Assembly: GCA_963848035.1 (NCBI GenBank)
Contig: CAWKCD010000001.1
Location: forward strand, 682,001-746,000
Direction: 5' to 3'
DNA from: JAVVHH01 sp963848035
GTDB lineage: Bacteria; Pseudomonadota; Alphaproteobacteria; Acetobacterales; Acetobacteraceae
DNA: 64,000 bases
Shown: positions 1-8,309 of the stretch, piece after piece
Position numbering within the stretch: position 1 is the stretch's first letter
How the letters are laid out: the number at the start of each line of letters is the position of its first letter
Program-made: the position numbers and the translations under genes
Notes under the pieces: model-generated
Databases searched by the model: none
The model's input: only the letters and a program-made list of their open reading frames with translations
What the model was told of the DNA's origin: nothing

Positions 1-522
1 GGCACCATGGGCAAGCAGCTTTTCGACTCCGCCGACGCCATCGAAGGCAACCCGGCCGGCGACGTCACCATGGTCGAGTTCTACGACACGCGCTGTCCCT
101 ATTGCCGCCGCATGCTCCCCGTCATGACCCAGCTCATGCAAGCCGAACCCGGCCTCAAGCTCGTCATGAAGGACCTGCCGATCCTCGGCCCCAACAGCAC
201 CCTCGAAAGCCGCGCCTTGCTCGCCGCCCAACGCCAGGGCGGCTACTTCAAGCTCCGCGACGCCCTCATGGCCAGCAACGCCCCGGCCTCGCCCCCCGCG
301 ATCCGCGACACCGCGACCCGCCTCGGCCTCGACGGCGACAAGCTCCTCGCCGACATGGACGACCCCGCCATCAAGGCCCGCCTCGATGCCAACATCGCCC
401 TCGCGCAGAAAATCGGCGTCCAGGGCACCCCGGCCATGATCGTTGGCCGCCAAGTCCTCGCCGGCGCCGCCGACCTCCCTGAGCTGCGCCAAGCCATCGC
501 GGAGGCCCGCCGCACCCGTTGA
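1..522 (+). CDS. DsbA-family thiol oxidoreductase, C-terminal part (5' end outside window)
   Basis: The reading frame is open at the window edge, so the true start and any signal peptide lie upstream; the first ATG inside is at 7. The visible protein begins with a short lead followed by a thioredoxin-fold strand (TMVEFYDTRCPYC), giving a CPYC active site, then a helical insert, and a cis-Pro loop (VQGTPAMIVG) near the C-terminus. This is the layout of periplasmic DsbA/DsbG-like proteins (thioredoxin_4 type), which oxidise or isomerise disulfides in exported proteins. About 170 residues are visible against roughly 200-250 for the family, so mainly the export signal and N-terminal region are missing. 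No operon partner can be judged. Confidence 0.85.
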   Translation, partial: GTMGKQLFDSADAIEGNPAGDVTMVEFYDTRCPYCRRMLPVMTQLMQAEPGLKLVMKDLPILGPNSTLESRALLAAQRQGGYFKLRDALMASNAPASPPAIRDTATRLGLDGDKLLADMDDPAIKARLDANIALAQKIGVQGTPAMIVGRQVLAGAADLPELRQAIAEARRTR

Positions 523-613
523 TCAAAAATCCTCACGCACTGTGAGGTGGGTCACATCACGGCCGTTCCAGCTCTCCTAAAACCGGGATGTCTCCTCGGA
601 CAGGGAGGACAGA

Positions 614-673
614 ATGAGCAGGCAGGATGTGCACAGAATGTTGAATGCCGCGCCGAAGGATGCCCGGCCGTGA
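614..673 (+). CDS. possible 19-codon leader ORF ahead of the receiver-like gene
   Basis: A GGGAGG Shine-Dalgarno (602-607) lies 6 nt before the ATG at 614. The ORF runs 19 codons (starting MSRQDVHRML) and stops with a TGA that overlaps the GTG start of the next gene as GTGA at 670-673. Two readings are possible: a short translated leader that couples translation of the downstream gene, or the real N-terminus of that gene split by a one-base deletion in this sequence. The good ribosome site belongs to this ORF, which supports it being translated in either case. No homologue is recognised. Confidence 0.35.
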   Translation: MSRQDVHRMLNAAPKDARP

Positions 674-1062
674 TCCCGATTATGGGCCAGGAGCCCGACC
701 AACCCCAGCTCGCACCGGAGGACGAACTCCACGTCCTCCTCGTGATGAAAGACCCCGACGAACGCGAAGCCGTCTCCAGCCAGTTGCAGACCGCCGGCTT
801 CCGCGTCACCTCGACCGGCACCTACGGCATCGTCGAAACTCTCTTGGAACATTCGAAAGACATCGATCTCCTCGTCACCTCGCAATCCTTCGGCGAGATG
901 GGACAGTTTGGCTTGCCGCAGCTCGCCCGCTCCGTGCAGCCCGACCTGCCGATCCTCGTCCTCGAATTCGAGGCCGCCCGCGGTGATGGCGTGCTCAAGG
1001 CCACCCGCGACGCCATCCGCCGCTGGCCGCTGCGCGAGCGGCCCGAGCGTCTGGTGCACTGA
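670..1062 (+). CDS. degenerate receiver (CheY-like) domain protein
   Basis: The protein has about 130 residues. After a short acidic lead it shows the alternating beta/alpha pattern of a response-regulator receiver: ELHVLLVMKD as strand 1, FRVTSTGTYG as strand 2, DIDLLVTSQS as strand 3 and LPILVLEF as strand 4. The Asp expected at the end of strand 3 is replaced by Thr/Ser, and the acidic pair after strand 1 is only partly kept, so phosphorylation in the usual way is unlikely. There is no output domain. The GTG at 670 is chosen for its GTGA overlap with the upstream mini-ORF and a GAAGGA about 9 nt upstream; ATG 682 is the alternative. Partner kinase unknown. Confidence 0.5.
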   Translation: MIPIMGQEPDQPQLAPEDELHVLLVMKDPDEREAVSSQLQTAGFRVTSTGTYGIVETLLEHSKDIDLLVTSQSFGEMGQFGLPQLARSVQPDLPILVLEFEAARGDGVLKATRDAIRRWPLRERPERLVH

Positions 1063-1079
1063 ACCGGCGACGCGGTCCT

Positions 1080-1107
1080 CCTTGGGCAATCGACGGATTG
1101 CCCAAGG
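1080..1107. terminator. perfect 12-bp hairpin after the receiver gene
   Basis: CCTTGGGCAATC (1080-1091) pairs perfectly with GATTGCCCAAGG (1096-1107) around a GACG loop, 17 nt after the stop of the receiver-like gene. No T-run follows, so it may be a weak or Rho-assisted terminator or an mRNA 3'-end stabiliser. Confidence 0.5.
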
Positions 1108-1174
1108 AACCGCTTGCCCGCTCACGAGATTGTGCGGAATGATGCGTCGCTGACACGACCGCTCTGGAGCGCCC

Positions 1175-2626
1175 ATGGCCGCTGCTGCGACCGCCGGAAA
1201 AGTTAAATCGAACGACGACGCCGAGCCAGCCGGCTCCGAAAAGGGCGAGATCAAGCGCCTGCTGCGCCTCTCCCAAGGCGGCGACCCCATCTTCATGGCC
1301 CTCGCCCTCGACGCAAACGGCAAAGCCATCATCCGCGTCGACCGCCGCCGCCAGCCCCGCGCTCTCGAGAAGGAGCTCAAGGAGGCCGACCCCGACAGCC
1401 GCAACCACCGTTTCGGGACCATGTCGGCCGACCCGACCAAGCCCAAGACTATCCAGTTCAAGGTCAACAAAGCCGCCAGCGGCATGGCCCGCAAACTCGT
1501 CGTCGCCCTTAAGGGCACCGGCTACAACAAGGTCGAGATCAGCTCGGACGACGGCGGCCCGCCGGAGATTCACACGGAGCCCGACGCCGACGACGTCCCC
1601 GACGACAAGACCCCCGGCCAACCCGCCGCGAAGCCGGTCGCCAACGCTCCAGTCGGCGCGTCAGCCGGCACGCAAGCCGGCGCAGCAGCCGGCGCCCCAC
1701 CGGCCGCGAAACCCGCCATCGACACCGGCAAGCTCGTCGCCGAACTCACCCCCCTCGTCCGCCGCGTCCTCGAGATCGCCAAAACCAACCCGGCCCAGAA
1801 AGCCCCCCTGCAGAAACTCGCCACCGCCGCCCAGACCAGCCTCCGCGGCGCCATGCTTTCCCTCAAACCCGACGAGCTGAAACACGCCCAATCCGACATC
1901 GAAGCGCTGCACGACGCCGTAGAGAAAGCCGAACGCGAACCCCCGCCTGCGAACGACTCGATGGGTTTCGATCCCAACATCATCGGATCCATGCTCGCCG
2001 CCATGGCCCGCAAAGCCGCCCCCGCCATGAAGGCGGATCCCGAGCACGCGAAACCGTTCAAGACCCACCTCGTCGCCGCCCACGCCGCACTGAAGGCTGG
2101 CGACTTCGGCAAGGCTCAGGAGAACGCCGACCTGGCCGAACAGCTCTTCGGCATGATGGGCGGTAAGCAGGCGCCCAATGGCGCCTCCGGCTTAGCCGCC
2201 GGCAACGCCGGCAAGCCCCCCCATGCCGACCTGTTCAACAAAGCCGCCCAGGAATGGGAACAGGTCATGTCGACCGTCAAAAGCGAAGCCGATATGGTCA
2301 TCGCCCGCGTCACCAAAGCCTTCGCCGAACACGGCCACCGCAACCACATCGTCACCGAATTCCAGAAAGGCGTATCGGCCGCCGTCGCCCTCGGCGGCCC
2401 GGCGGTCTCACTCGAAAAACACCTCTTTCTCATGGCCAAGAGCCACGCCGACGACCTCGTCAAACACGTCAAGACCGCCCGCGCCATCGTCAAGCAGCAC
2501 ATCGACCATATCACCGCCAACCCGCTGCTTGCCGAACTCGAACACAACCCCCTCGTCCCGGTGAAGCTCCAGCAACACCTGGTCACCGGCCTCAAGAGCG
2601 TCACCCAACTCCTCTCCCGCTTCTAA
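1175..2626 (+). CDS. hypothetical Ala-rich multidomain protein
   Basis: Not recognised. The 483-residue protein has an N-terminal segment of about 115 residues with mixed strands and helices (KGEIKRLLRLSQGGDPIFM...), an Ala/Pro/Gly-rich linker (about 125-190), then two helical segments of similar style (about 190-245 and 265-320) and a long helical C-terminus (about 350-483). No signal peptide or membrane segment is apparent, so it is probably cytoplasmic. A GGAG lies 7 nt before ATG 1175. The next gene starts 12 nt downstream on the same strand and shares the helix-rich, Lys/Ala-rich style, suggesting a two-gene operon. No catalytic motif is visible. Confidence 0.55.
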   Translation: MAAAATAGKVKSNDDAEPAGSEKGEIKRLLRLSQGGDPIFMALALDANGKAIIRVDRRRQPRALEKELKEADPDSRNHRFGTMSADPTKPKTIQFKVNKAASGMARKLVVALKGTGYNKVEISSDDGGPPEIHTEPDADDVPDDKTPGQPAAKPVANAPVGASAGTQAGAAAGAPPAAKPAIDTGKLVAELTPLVRRVLEIAKTNPAQKAPLQKLATAAQTSLRGAMLSLKPDELKHAQSDIEALHDAVEKAEREPPPANDSMGFDPNIIGSMLAAMARKAAPAMKADPEHAKPFKTHLVAAHAALKAGDFGKAQENADLAEQLFGMMGGKQAPNGASGLAAGNAGKPPHADLFNKAAQEWEQVMSTVKSEADMVIARVTKAFAEHGHRNHIVTEFQKGVSAAVALGGPAVSLEKHLFLMAKSHADDLVKHVKTARAIVKQHIDHITANPLLAELEHNPLVPVKLQQHLVTGLKSVTQLLSRF

Positions 2627-2638
2627 GGATCACCTCCA

Positions 2639-3615
2639 ATGAGCGGTCACAAGACGAGCGTGGAAGCCAAGACGGTGCTCGACTGGATGGGAAAATCCAA
2701 GACCTTGGCGCACATCGCCCAGGCGCACCACGAGTTCGAAGCCAAGAACGGCCACGCACCCGCCGCGGCGGCGGCTACGATACTTCGAAGCTCCGCGAAC
2801 TCTATCTGCACTGGGGCAAATTCGCCGCCGAGATCGTCCGCGGCGGCACCTACGGCATCGACGCCCACGGCCACGACTGGCTGCTTCACAGCATCAAGAT
2901 CGACAAATCCGGCCATTCCAGCGTCATCGAGGCCAGGCTCGACAAACTCGCCCACGCCTCCGACCCAGCCGAACAGAAGCAGCTCGTCCGCGAGATCACC
3001 CTCGATATCGACACGATGCGCAAATACACCGAAGCCCTCCATCAAGCGAAGACCGCGCAGGAGGGCAAAGGGCCGACCGCGATGGACAGTATCGTCGCCG
3101 GAACCGACCTGACGATGGCACAGGTCAAAGCCGCCGCCGAGAAAGCACACAAATGCTACACCGACTTCAAGGCCGCCCACTTCGCCTTCGTCAACGATCT
3201 CGAAGCAGCCGCGACGGCGCTCAAGAGCACCTATGACGGCGCCAAGCACCTCAAGGACGCCTATGATTTCGCGAAGCACTACACGACCTTCGCCGAAACC
3301 GTCTCCCAAAAGCAGGCGCTCGCGTCGACGTCCGGCACCATCCTCGGCCCGATCGGCCCGATCGCCGGCGAACTCGCCATCATGGCCGAACTCTGCGCCC
3401 TGCTCGCCGAGATGCTGGACGTCGTCATCGGGCTCTGCGACGTCCTGGCGAGCATCACCGGCGCCAAATCGATGCCGAAAGAACTGGCCGCCGTGGGCAA
3501 GGTCAAATCCGGCTTCGACTACATCCACAAGGCGCTGCTTGGCATCCAGACCAACGCCAAGCCCCTCGTCGAACTCGGCAACAAGATCAACCGCCTGCTC
3601 GGCCGCAAGAAATAG
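2639..3615 (+). CDS. hypothetical helical protein, apparent frameshift
   Basis: Not recognised. The ATG at 2639 follows AAGGA and opens a frame (MSGHKTSVEAKTVLDW...) that loses sense at the GCC/GGC repeat near 2770. From there the next frame continues with coherent sequence (GYDTSKLRELYLHWGKFAAE...) to 3615. Joined, this gives about 325 residues. Moving between the frames needs one missing base, opposite to the +1 type seen in the other broken genes here. The C-terminal third has a hydrophobic stretch (GPIGPIAGELAIMAELCALL, about 3350-3450) that could be membrane-active or a buried helical hairpin. It probably works with the gene just upstream. A real phase-variable repeat cannot be excluded. 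Confidence 0.5.
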
Positions 3616-3621
3616 CCGGCG

Positions 3622-4032
3622 CTACCGCACGTAGACCCGAACCTCCCGCGCAACGTTCGCAACCGGCCGGGCCGCCAGATGCACCCGCCCCGCCGGCACT
3701 CCCTGCGCCGTGATCACACCCGCCACGTCGGCCGCCTCCGCCCCCACCGAACTTCCCGCATCCCCCGTGATCTCCACCACGTCGAACACCACGCTCGGCT
3801 TCCGCTTACGCGCCGCCGCAACCGCCTTGGCCACGTCTCCCCGCTGTTCCGCCGACATCGGCAAGCGGATGACCAGCAGCGCCGGCGGCCCAGTCTCCGG
3901 AGCCGAAGCCAGCGGCGTCGGCACTTTCGCCACGGTCGGCCGCCGCCCCGCCTCCGGATTGAACGTCGTCTGGTCGATCAGCGTGCACCCGAACAGCCCG
4001 GCCGTCGCCGCCACCAACAAGAGTTGCTTCAA
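3622..4032 (-). CDS. small predicted lipoprotein
   Basis: The protein of about 136 residues starts at TTG 4032, which overlaps the stop of the upstream aldolase gene as TTGA, a sign of translational coupling. It begins KQLLLVAATAGLFGC, a short lipoprotein signal peptide ending in a lipobox Cys at residue 16. The mature part has a Pro/Thr-rich spacer and an alpha/beta segment (LLVIRLPMSAEQRGDVAKAV) that recalls the C-terminal half of OmpA-like or secretin-associated domains, without a firm match. Expected in the inner face of the outer membrane. Why it is coupled to an aldolase is not clear. Confidence 0.55.
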   Translation of the reverse strand: MKQLLLVAATAGLFGCTLIDQTTFNPEAGRRPTVAKVPTPLASAPETGPPALLVIRLPMSAEQRGDVAKAVAAARKRKPSVVFDVVEITGDAGSSVGAEAADVAGVITAQGVPAGRVHLAARPVANVAREVRVYVR

Positions 4033-4826
4033 GTGCGGTATTCCGGCGCGCTGCGGTCCAACGTCCGCTTGATGCTCTCCAGGTGCAGCACCGCGCTCTC
4101 GCGCCCGCCCACCTGCATCTGCTTGGCCGTCGTCTCCGCCAGCGCCGCCGGCACCGCCTTCAACGGACGCCCCGTCGACAGCGCCAACCGCTGCGCCTCG
4201 CACGCCCGCTCGAGGTAATACAGATCGTCCCAAGCCTCCGCGATGTTCGCCCCGAGCACCATCACCCCGTGATTGCGCATGAACGCGATATCCGCATCGC
4301 CCATGCTGGCGGCGATCCGGTCCCCCTCCGCCTCGTCCAGCGCCAGCCCGTTGTAATTCTCGTCCACCACCGTCCGCCCCCAGAACTTCAGCGACGACTG
4401 CCCCGCCCAAAGCAGCGGCTCCCCCTCCAGCATCGCCATCGCCGTCGCGTTCGGCATATGCGTGTGGAACGCCACCCGCGCCCGCTTCAGCTTCAGATGC
4501 ACCCGCGCATGGATGTAGAACGCCGTCGCCTCCGGCTCCCCCACCCCCTCGACCACATTCCCCTTGAAGTCGCACACCAGCAGCCGCGACGCCGTGATCT
4601 CGTGGAACCCCCAGCCATACGGGTTGACCAGGAACAGTTCGTCCGACCCCGGCACCATCGCCGACAGATGGTTGCAGATCCCCTCGTGCATCCCGAGCGC
4701 CGCCGCCGCCCGGAAGCACGCCGCAAGATCCACCCGCGCCTGCCACACCGCCTCCCGGTCCAGCACTGAATTCCGCAGCACCGGCGGCGCGCCGAGATCG
4801 CTCGATGGTGTCAACCCGTGGGCCAT
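4029..4826 (-). CDS. class II aldolase/adducin family protein
   Basis: The 265-residue protein has the AraD/FucA fold: an N-terminal helical region, GICNHLSAMVPG (substrate loop), LFLVNPYGWGFHEIT, the zinc-binding pair in AFHTHMPNATAM, and a third metal His in MRNHGVMVLG. Members cleave or epimerise sugar phosphates, or decarboxylate, using zinc and no Schiff base; the substrate here is unknown. ATG 4826 is chosen over upstream in-frame codons because GGAGA lies 6-9 nt before it and homology begins just after. The gene ends in an overlap with the lipoprotein gene. A second, different class II aldolase lies at 42557-43327. Confidence 0.85.
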   Translation of the reverse strand: MAHGLTPSSDLGAPPVLRNSVLDREAVWQARVDLAACFRAAAALGMHEGICNHLSAMVPGSDELFLVNPYGWGFHEITASRLLVCDFKGNVVEGVGEPEATAFYIHARVHLKLKRARVAFHTHMPNATAMAMLEGEPLLWAGQSSLKFWGRTVVDENYNGLALDEAEGDRIAASMGDADIAFMRNHGVMVLGANIAEAWDDLYYLERACEAQRLALSTGRPLKAVPAALAETTAKQMQVGGRESAVLHLESIKRTLDRSAPEYRT

Positions 4827-4860
4827 GGCCGTTCTCCGAAATGGTGGCCTATCTAACCCC

Positions 4861-5458
4861 TCAATCGCCCAGCGGAAAATCGACGATCCGCAACCCATCC
4901 TCGAACCGCCTCACGTCGTAGGCATGATGCATCGTCACGCCCACATCGAGTTCGAACGCCACCCGCCAGGCATCCGGCCCGAGCGCATACACCCGCCACC
5001 CCGATTGCTGCGCCGGATCATGGTTGGACGGCCAACCCGCCGAGATCGGATGATGATAGTCGTCGTCGCGCCGCCAGAACAGTTCGTAAACCGCCATCTT
5101 GCGTGTCGTCAGATCCGCCACGCCGTGCTTTTCGCCGAAAGCCTTCACCGTCCGCGCATCGGCCGCACGCGCCGCCGGCACCGAGGGATGATCCCACCCC
5201 CACATCCACGTCCCATCCTCCGTATTATAGGTGCCGATCACCTGCACCGGCGCGGTCACGACGCGGCCGTCCGCGAACGAGAACGTCAGCGTCCCCACAT
5301 CGAGGTCCACCGCCCAAGCCGCCTCCCCGATCCGCGACACCGACGAATGCATCGCCGTGAGCGACGGCAAATGCGGGATCGCCCGCGCCATCGTCAGCGC
5401 GTAAACGTCCGCCGCCGCCGGAATTGCCGCGCTTGAACAATCGGTCGAACAAAGCCAT
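4861..5458 (-). CDS. DUF6882-like protein, apparent frameshift
   Basis: ATG 5458 follows GAGGG and opens MALFDRLFKRGNSG, then the frame breaks in a GGCGGCGGCGG run near 5425. The adjoining frame continues AADVYALTMARAI... to the stop at 4861. Joined, the product is about 198 residues. It has the Trp-rich core IGTYNTEDGTWMWGWDHPS and the C-terminal block YHHPISAGWPSNHDPAQQSG typical, as I recall, of DUF6882 proteins, whose function is unknown. One extra base in the GGC run explains the break. It is divergent from the carbamoylase-like gene, with about 100 nt between the starts. Confidence 0.6.
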
Positions 5459-5557
5459 TGGAAACAACCCTCCGCTGATCGCTCGCCGGCATCGCATCCC
5501 CACTCACCGCGCATCGGCGTCTCGAAAGCCTCTAACTTGCCTGAGAACGGAACGAAA

Positions 5558-6811
5558 ATGACCCTACCGCGCAGCAACCAGCGCATCGATCCTCGCCGCC
5601 TCTGGGACAGCCTCATGGACATGGCGCAGATCGGCGCCACCCCCAAAGGCGGCGTCCGCCGCCTCGCCCTCTCCGACGTCGACCGCGCTGGCCGCGACCG
5701 TTTCCGCACCCTCTGCGAACAAGCCGGCCTCACGCTGCGCGTCGACGCCATGGGCAACATGTTCGCCCGCCGACCCGGCCGCGACCCCGCGCGGCTCCCC
5801 GTCCTGTTCGGCAGCCATCTCGACTCACAGCCCAGCGGCGGTAAGTTCGACGGCGCGCTCGGCGTTATGGCTGGGCTCGAAGTGATGCGCACCCTCAACG
5901 ACCTAGACATCACCACCGAAGCCCCGCTCGAACTCGTCAACTGGACCGACGAGGAAGGCAGCCGCTTCGGCAAATCCCTCATGGGCTCCGGCGTCTGGGC
6001 CGGCATCTACGACCAAGCCGAAACCGAACGCCTCGCCGACCTCGACGGCAACACGGTCGGCCAAAGCCTCGACGCCATCGGATACCGCGGCCCCGAACCC
6101 GCCCGCCCCTTCCCCGCTGACGCCTATTTCGAGCTGCACATCGAGCAGGGCCCCATCCTCGAGCGCGAAGCCAAACAGATCGGCATCGTCACCGGCGCCC
6201 AAGCCCAGATCTGGTACGACGCCACCGTCATCGGCCAGGACAGCCACGCCGGCACCACGCCGCCCAGCGCCCGCCGGGACGCCCTCGTGTCGGCCGCCCG
6301 CATCATCGACCTCGTCGACCATCTCATGCGCGCCCACGGCGAGAACGGCCGCGGCACCGTCGGCCAACTCGTCGTCCTGCCCAACAGCCGCAACGTCGTT
6401 CCCGGCGAGGTCCGCTTCAGCGTCGAATTCCGCCACCCCGACGCCGCCGAGATCGACCGCCTCGCGCAAGCCTTCCCCACACAAGCCGCCGCCATCGCAC
6501 AGGAATCCGGCACCCAACTGCACCTCACCGAACTGTTCCGCATCGCCGCCCAGCCCTTCGACCCCGCCTGCGTCGGCCTCGTTCGCCAAGCCGCCGCAGA
6601 CCTCGGCTACACCGCCCGGGAAATCATCTCGGGCGCCGGCCACGACGCCGTCTACGTCGCCCGCCACGTCCCCACCGCCATGATCTTCACCCCCTGCAAG
6701 GACGGCCTCAGCCACAACGAAGCCGAAAGCATCGAACCCGCCGAAGCCGAAGCCGGCACGCAAGTCCTCCTCCAGGCCATCCTCGCCCGCGCCAACCGCC
6801 CGCTCCCCTGA
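5558..6811 (+). CDS. M20-family amidase: N-carbamoyl-amino-acid hydrolase / allantoate amidohydrolase type
   Basis: The 417-residue enzyme belongs to the hydantoinase/carbamoylase branch of the M20 metallopeptidases. Two-metal ligands are visible in order: LFGSHLDSQPSGGKFDGALG (His and bridging Asp), NWTDEEGSRFG (Glu pair), YFELHIEQG (His) and DGLSHNEAE (distal His). NSRNVVPGEVRFSVEFR matches the substrate-binding dimerisation domain. Such enzymes hydrolyse N-carbamoyl groups from amino acids, beta-ureidopropionate or allantoate; motifs alone do not settle the substrate. ATG 5558 is preferred to TTG 5537 because it fits the usual N-terminus. A hydantoinase/oxoprolinase hyuAB pair lies at 20-24 kb but not in the same operon. 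Confidence 0.85.
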   Translation: MTLPRSNQRIDPRRLWDSLMDMAQIGATPKGGVRRLALSDVDRAGRDRFRTLCEQAGLTLRVDAMGNMFARRPGRDPARLPVLFGSHLDSQPSGGKFDGALGVMAGLEVMRTLNDLDITTEAPLELVNWTDEEGSRFGKSLMGSGVWAGIYDQAETERLADLDGNTVGQSLDAIGYRGPEPARPFPADAYFELHIEQGPILEREAKQIGIVTGAQAQIWYDATVIGQDSHAGTTPPSARRDALVSAARIIDLVDHLMRAHGENGRGTVGQLVVLPNSRNVVPGEVRFSVEFRHPDAAEIDRLAQAFPTQAAAIAQESGTQLHLTELFRIAAQPFDPACVGLVRQAAADLGYTAREIISGAGHDAVYVARHVPTAMIFTPCKDGLSHNEAESIEPAEAEAGTQVLLQAILARANRPLP

Positions 6812-6909
6812 CCGTGCCATCGAGGGCGGCACAGACCGTCCCCGATGTCCCCATTAGGAATTTCCTCACCTTTCTTTGAGATACCGGTGTCCTCACCAGC
6901 AGGACGCCG

Positions 6910-8019
6910 ATGCAACGAACCGAACTCCGGGCGCTGACCTCCTTGCGAGGGCTCGCCGCGATGGCCGTCGTGCTGCAGCACTTCTCGGCCACCGCAGCCG
7001 GGCTCTCATCGTCCTGGATTCCGTCGTTGGTTCCGCATGGCTACATGGCCGTGGACTTCTTCTTCGTCCTCAGCGGCTTCATCATGGCCTACAATTACCT
7101 GCCCGGCTTCGAAGCCAACGGCATGCAGGAATTCCGTCCGTTCCTCTTCAAGCGGATCGCCCGCATCTTCCCGCTCGGCATCGCCGTCACGGTGCTGATC
7201 CTCGCCTGCGCCGGCATCGCATCGCTCTGGGGCCGCGCCGACCTCTTCATCCCGGCCAACGTGCTCCAAGGCGACCTCACCTTCGCCACCCTGGTCAACC
7301 TGGCCCACCTCCAAGGCTTCCTGCCGCGGTTCAGCTTCAACGGCCCCTCATGGTCGGTCAGCCTCGAGCTCGGCACCTATCTCCTCTTCCCCGCCCTGCT
7401 CCAACTCTATGTCGGTCCCGAGCGCAGGACCGCCGCGCTGGCCACCGCCGCCAGCGTCGCCACCCTCGTCCTGCTGCAGTGCTACGCCCCGAAATCCATC
7501 AACGAGCGCCCCATCGCCTGGGACATCGCCCGCTGCATCGCCGAATTCGGCCTCGGGCTGATGGTCTACCGCGCCTATCGCGGTTCCCCGCGTCTGCGCG
7601 CCATCGGCGCCGACCGCTGGACCATCGCCATAACAGCCCTGACCATCCTTTCCAGCGTGCTCCGACTCGATCTCGTGACCGCCCTCTGCTTCCCCGCCCT
7701 CGTCCTCGCCTACGCCACCAACCGCGGCCGAGCCGGGCGTCTGCTCTCCACGCGCGTGCTCCACGATCTCGGCACCATCTCCTTCTCCGTCTACCTCCTC
7801 CACAACCTCCTCCGCACCCCGGCCGCCGCCGTCCTCACCTACCTCCATCCCGAAAAACTGCCGCCAGCGCAGGCCCTGCTCTTCGCCTTCCTCGCCTCGC
7901 TCCCAGTCCTCCCCCTCGCCACCCTCGCCTATCACCTCGTCGAGAAACCCGGCCGAACCGCCCTCAACCGCCTGATCCGCCTCCTATCCCAACCCTCGTT
8001 CCCCGTCGGCGCCGACTAA
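6910..8019 (+). CDS. acyltransferase 3 family membrane protein (OafA/YrhL type)
   Basis: The protein has 369 residues with about ten hydrophobic segments and the family N-terminus LTSLRGLAAMAVVLQHF, in which the Arg and His are characteristic. DFFFVLSGFIMAYNY and the later SWSVSLELGTYLLFP also match the acyltransferase 3 pattern. Such inner-membrane enzymes O-acylate sugars of LPS, exopolysaccharide or peptidoglycan. An AGGA lies before ATG 6910. There are no polysaccharide genes beside it; the gene stands alone between the carbamoylase-like gene and a repeat region ahead of transketolase. Confidence 0.85.
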   Translation: MQRTELRALTSLRGLAAMAVVLQHFSATAAGLSSSWIPSLVPHGYMAVDFFFVLSGFIMAYNYLPGFEANGMQEFRPFLFKRIARIFPLGIAVTVLILACAGIASLWGRADLFIPANVLQGDLTFATLVNLAHLQGFLPRFSFNGPSWSVSLELGTYLLFPALLQLYVGPERRTAALATAASVATLVLLQCYAPKSINERPIAWDIARCIAEFGLGLMVYRAYRGSPRLRAIGADRWTIAITALTILSSVLRLDLVTALCFPALVLAYATNRGRAGRLLSTRVLHDLGTISFSVYLLHNLLRTPAAAVLTYLHPEKLPPAQALLFAFLASLPVLPLATLAYHLVEKPGRTALNRLIRLLSQPSFPVGAD

Positions 8020-8110
8020 CCCTCCCCCACGCCCACCCAAGCAAGACGCCTCCAGTCGGCCCCGCGATCCAGGACGGCGCGACCCGCGGAAGAACCCGCC
8101 TCAGCTGCCC

Positions 8111-8279
8111 GGCCTAGTAGCGTTATCGGGCGGTCGCACAGATCGTCCGAGAACGCGCTAGGCCGAGTCAGCTGGCGTGGATCCTCGCGACCCGGCGCGC
8201 AGCGACCATTCAGGTCGTGAGCACCGGAAGCGCGAGGATCCGCGTCAGATGGCCGGCCTAGTAGCGTTATCGGGCGGTC
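8111..8279. repeat. palindromic intergenic repeat, copy 1, flanked by 25-bp direct repeats
   Basis: The 290-bp gap before the transketolase gene holds one copy of a dispersed repeat family. An outer pair CTGGCGTGG (8172-8180) and CCGCGTCAG (8240-8248) is shared with the copies at 13.5 and 25.5 kb. The inner arms GGATCCTCGCG (8179-8189) and CGCGAGGATCC (8231-8241) are perfect complements. An identical 25-bp sequence lies on either side (8111-8135 and 8255-8279). No open frame of coding quality crosses it. A transcript from either strand could form a long hairpin. Confidence 0.7.
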
Positions 8280-8309
8280 TGACTTATAGGCGGTGGCCCG
8301 GGAGGATAG

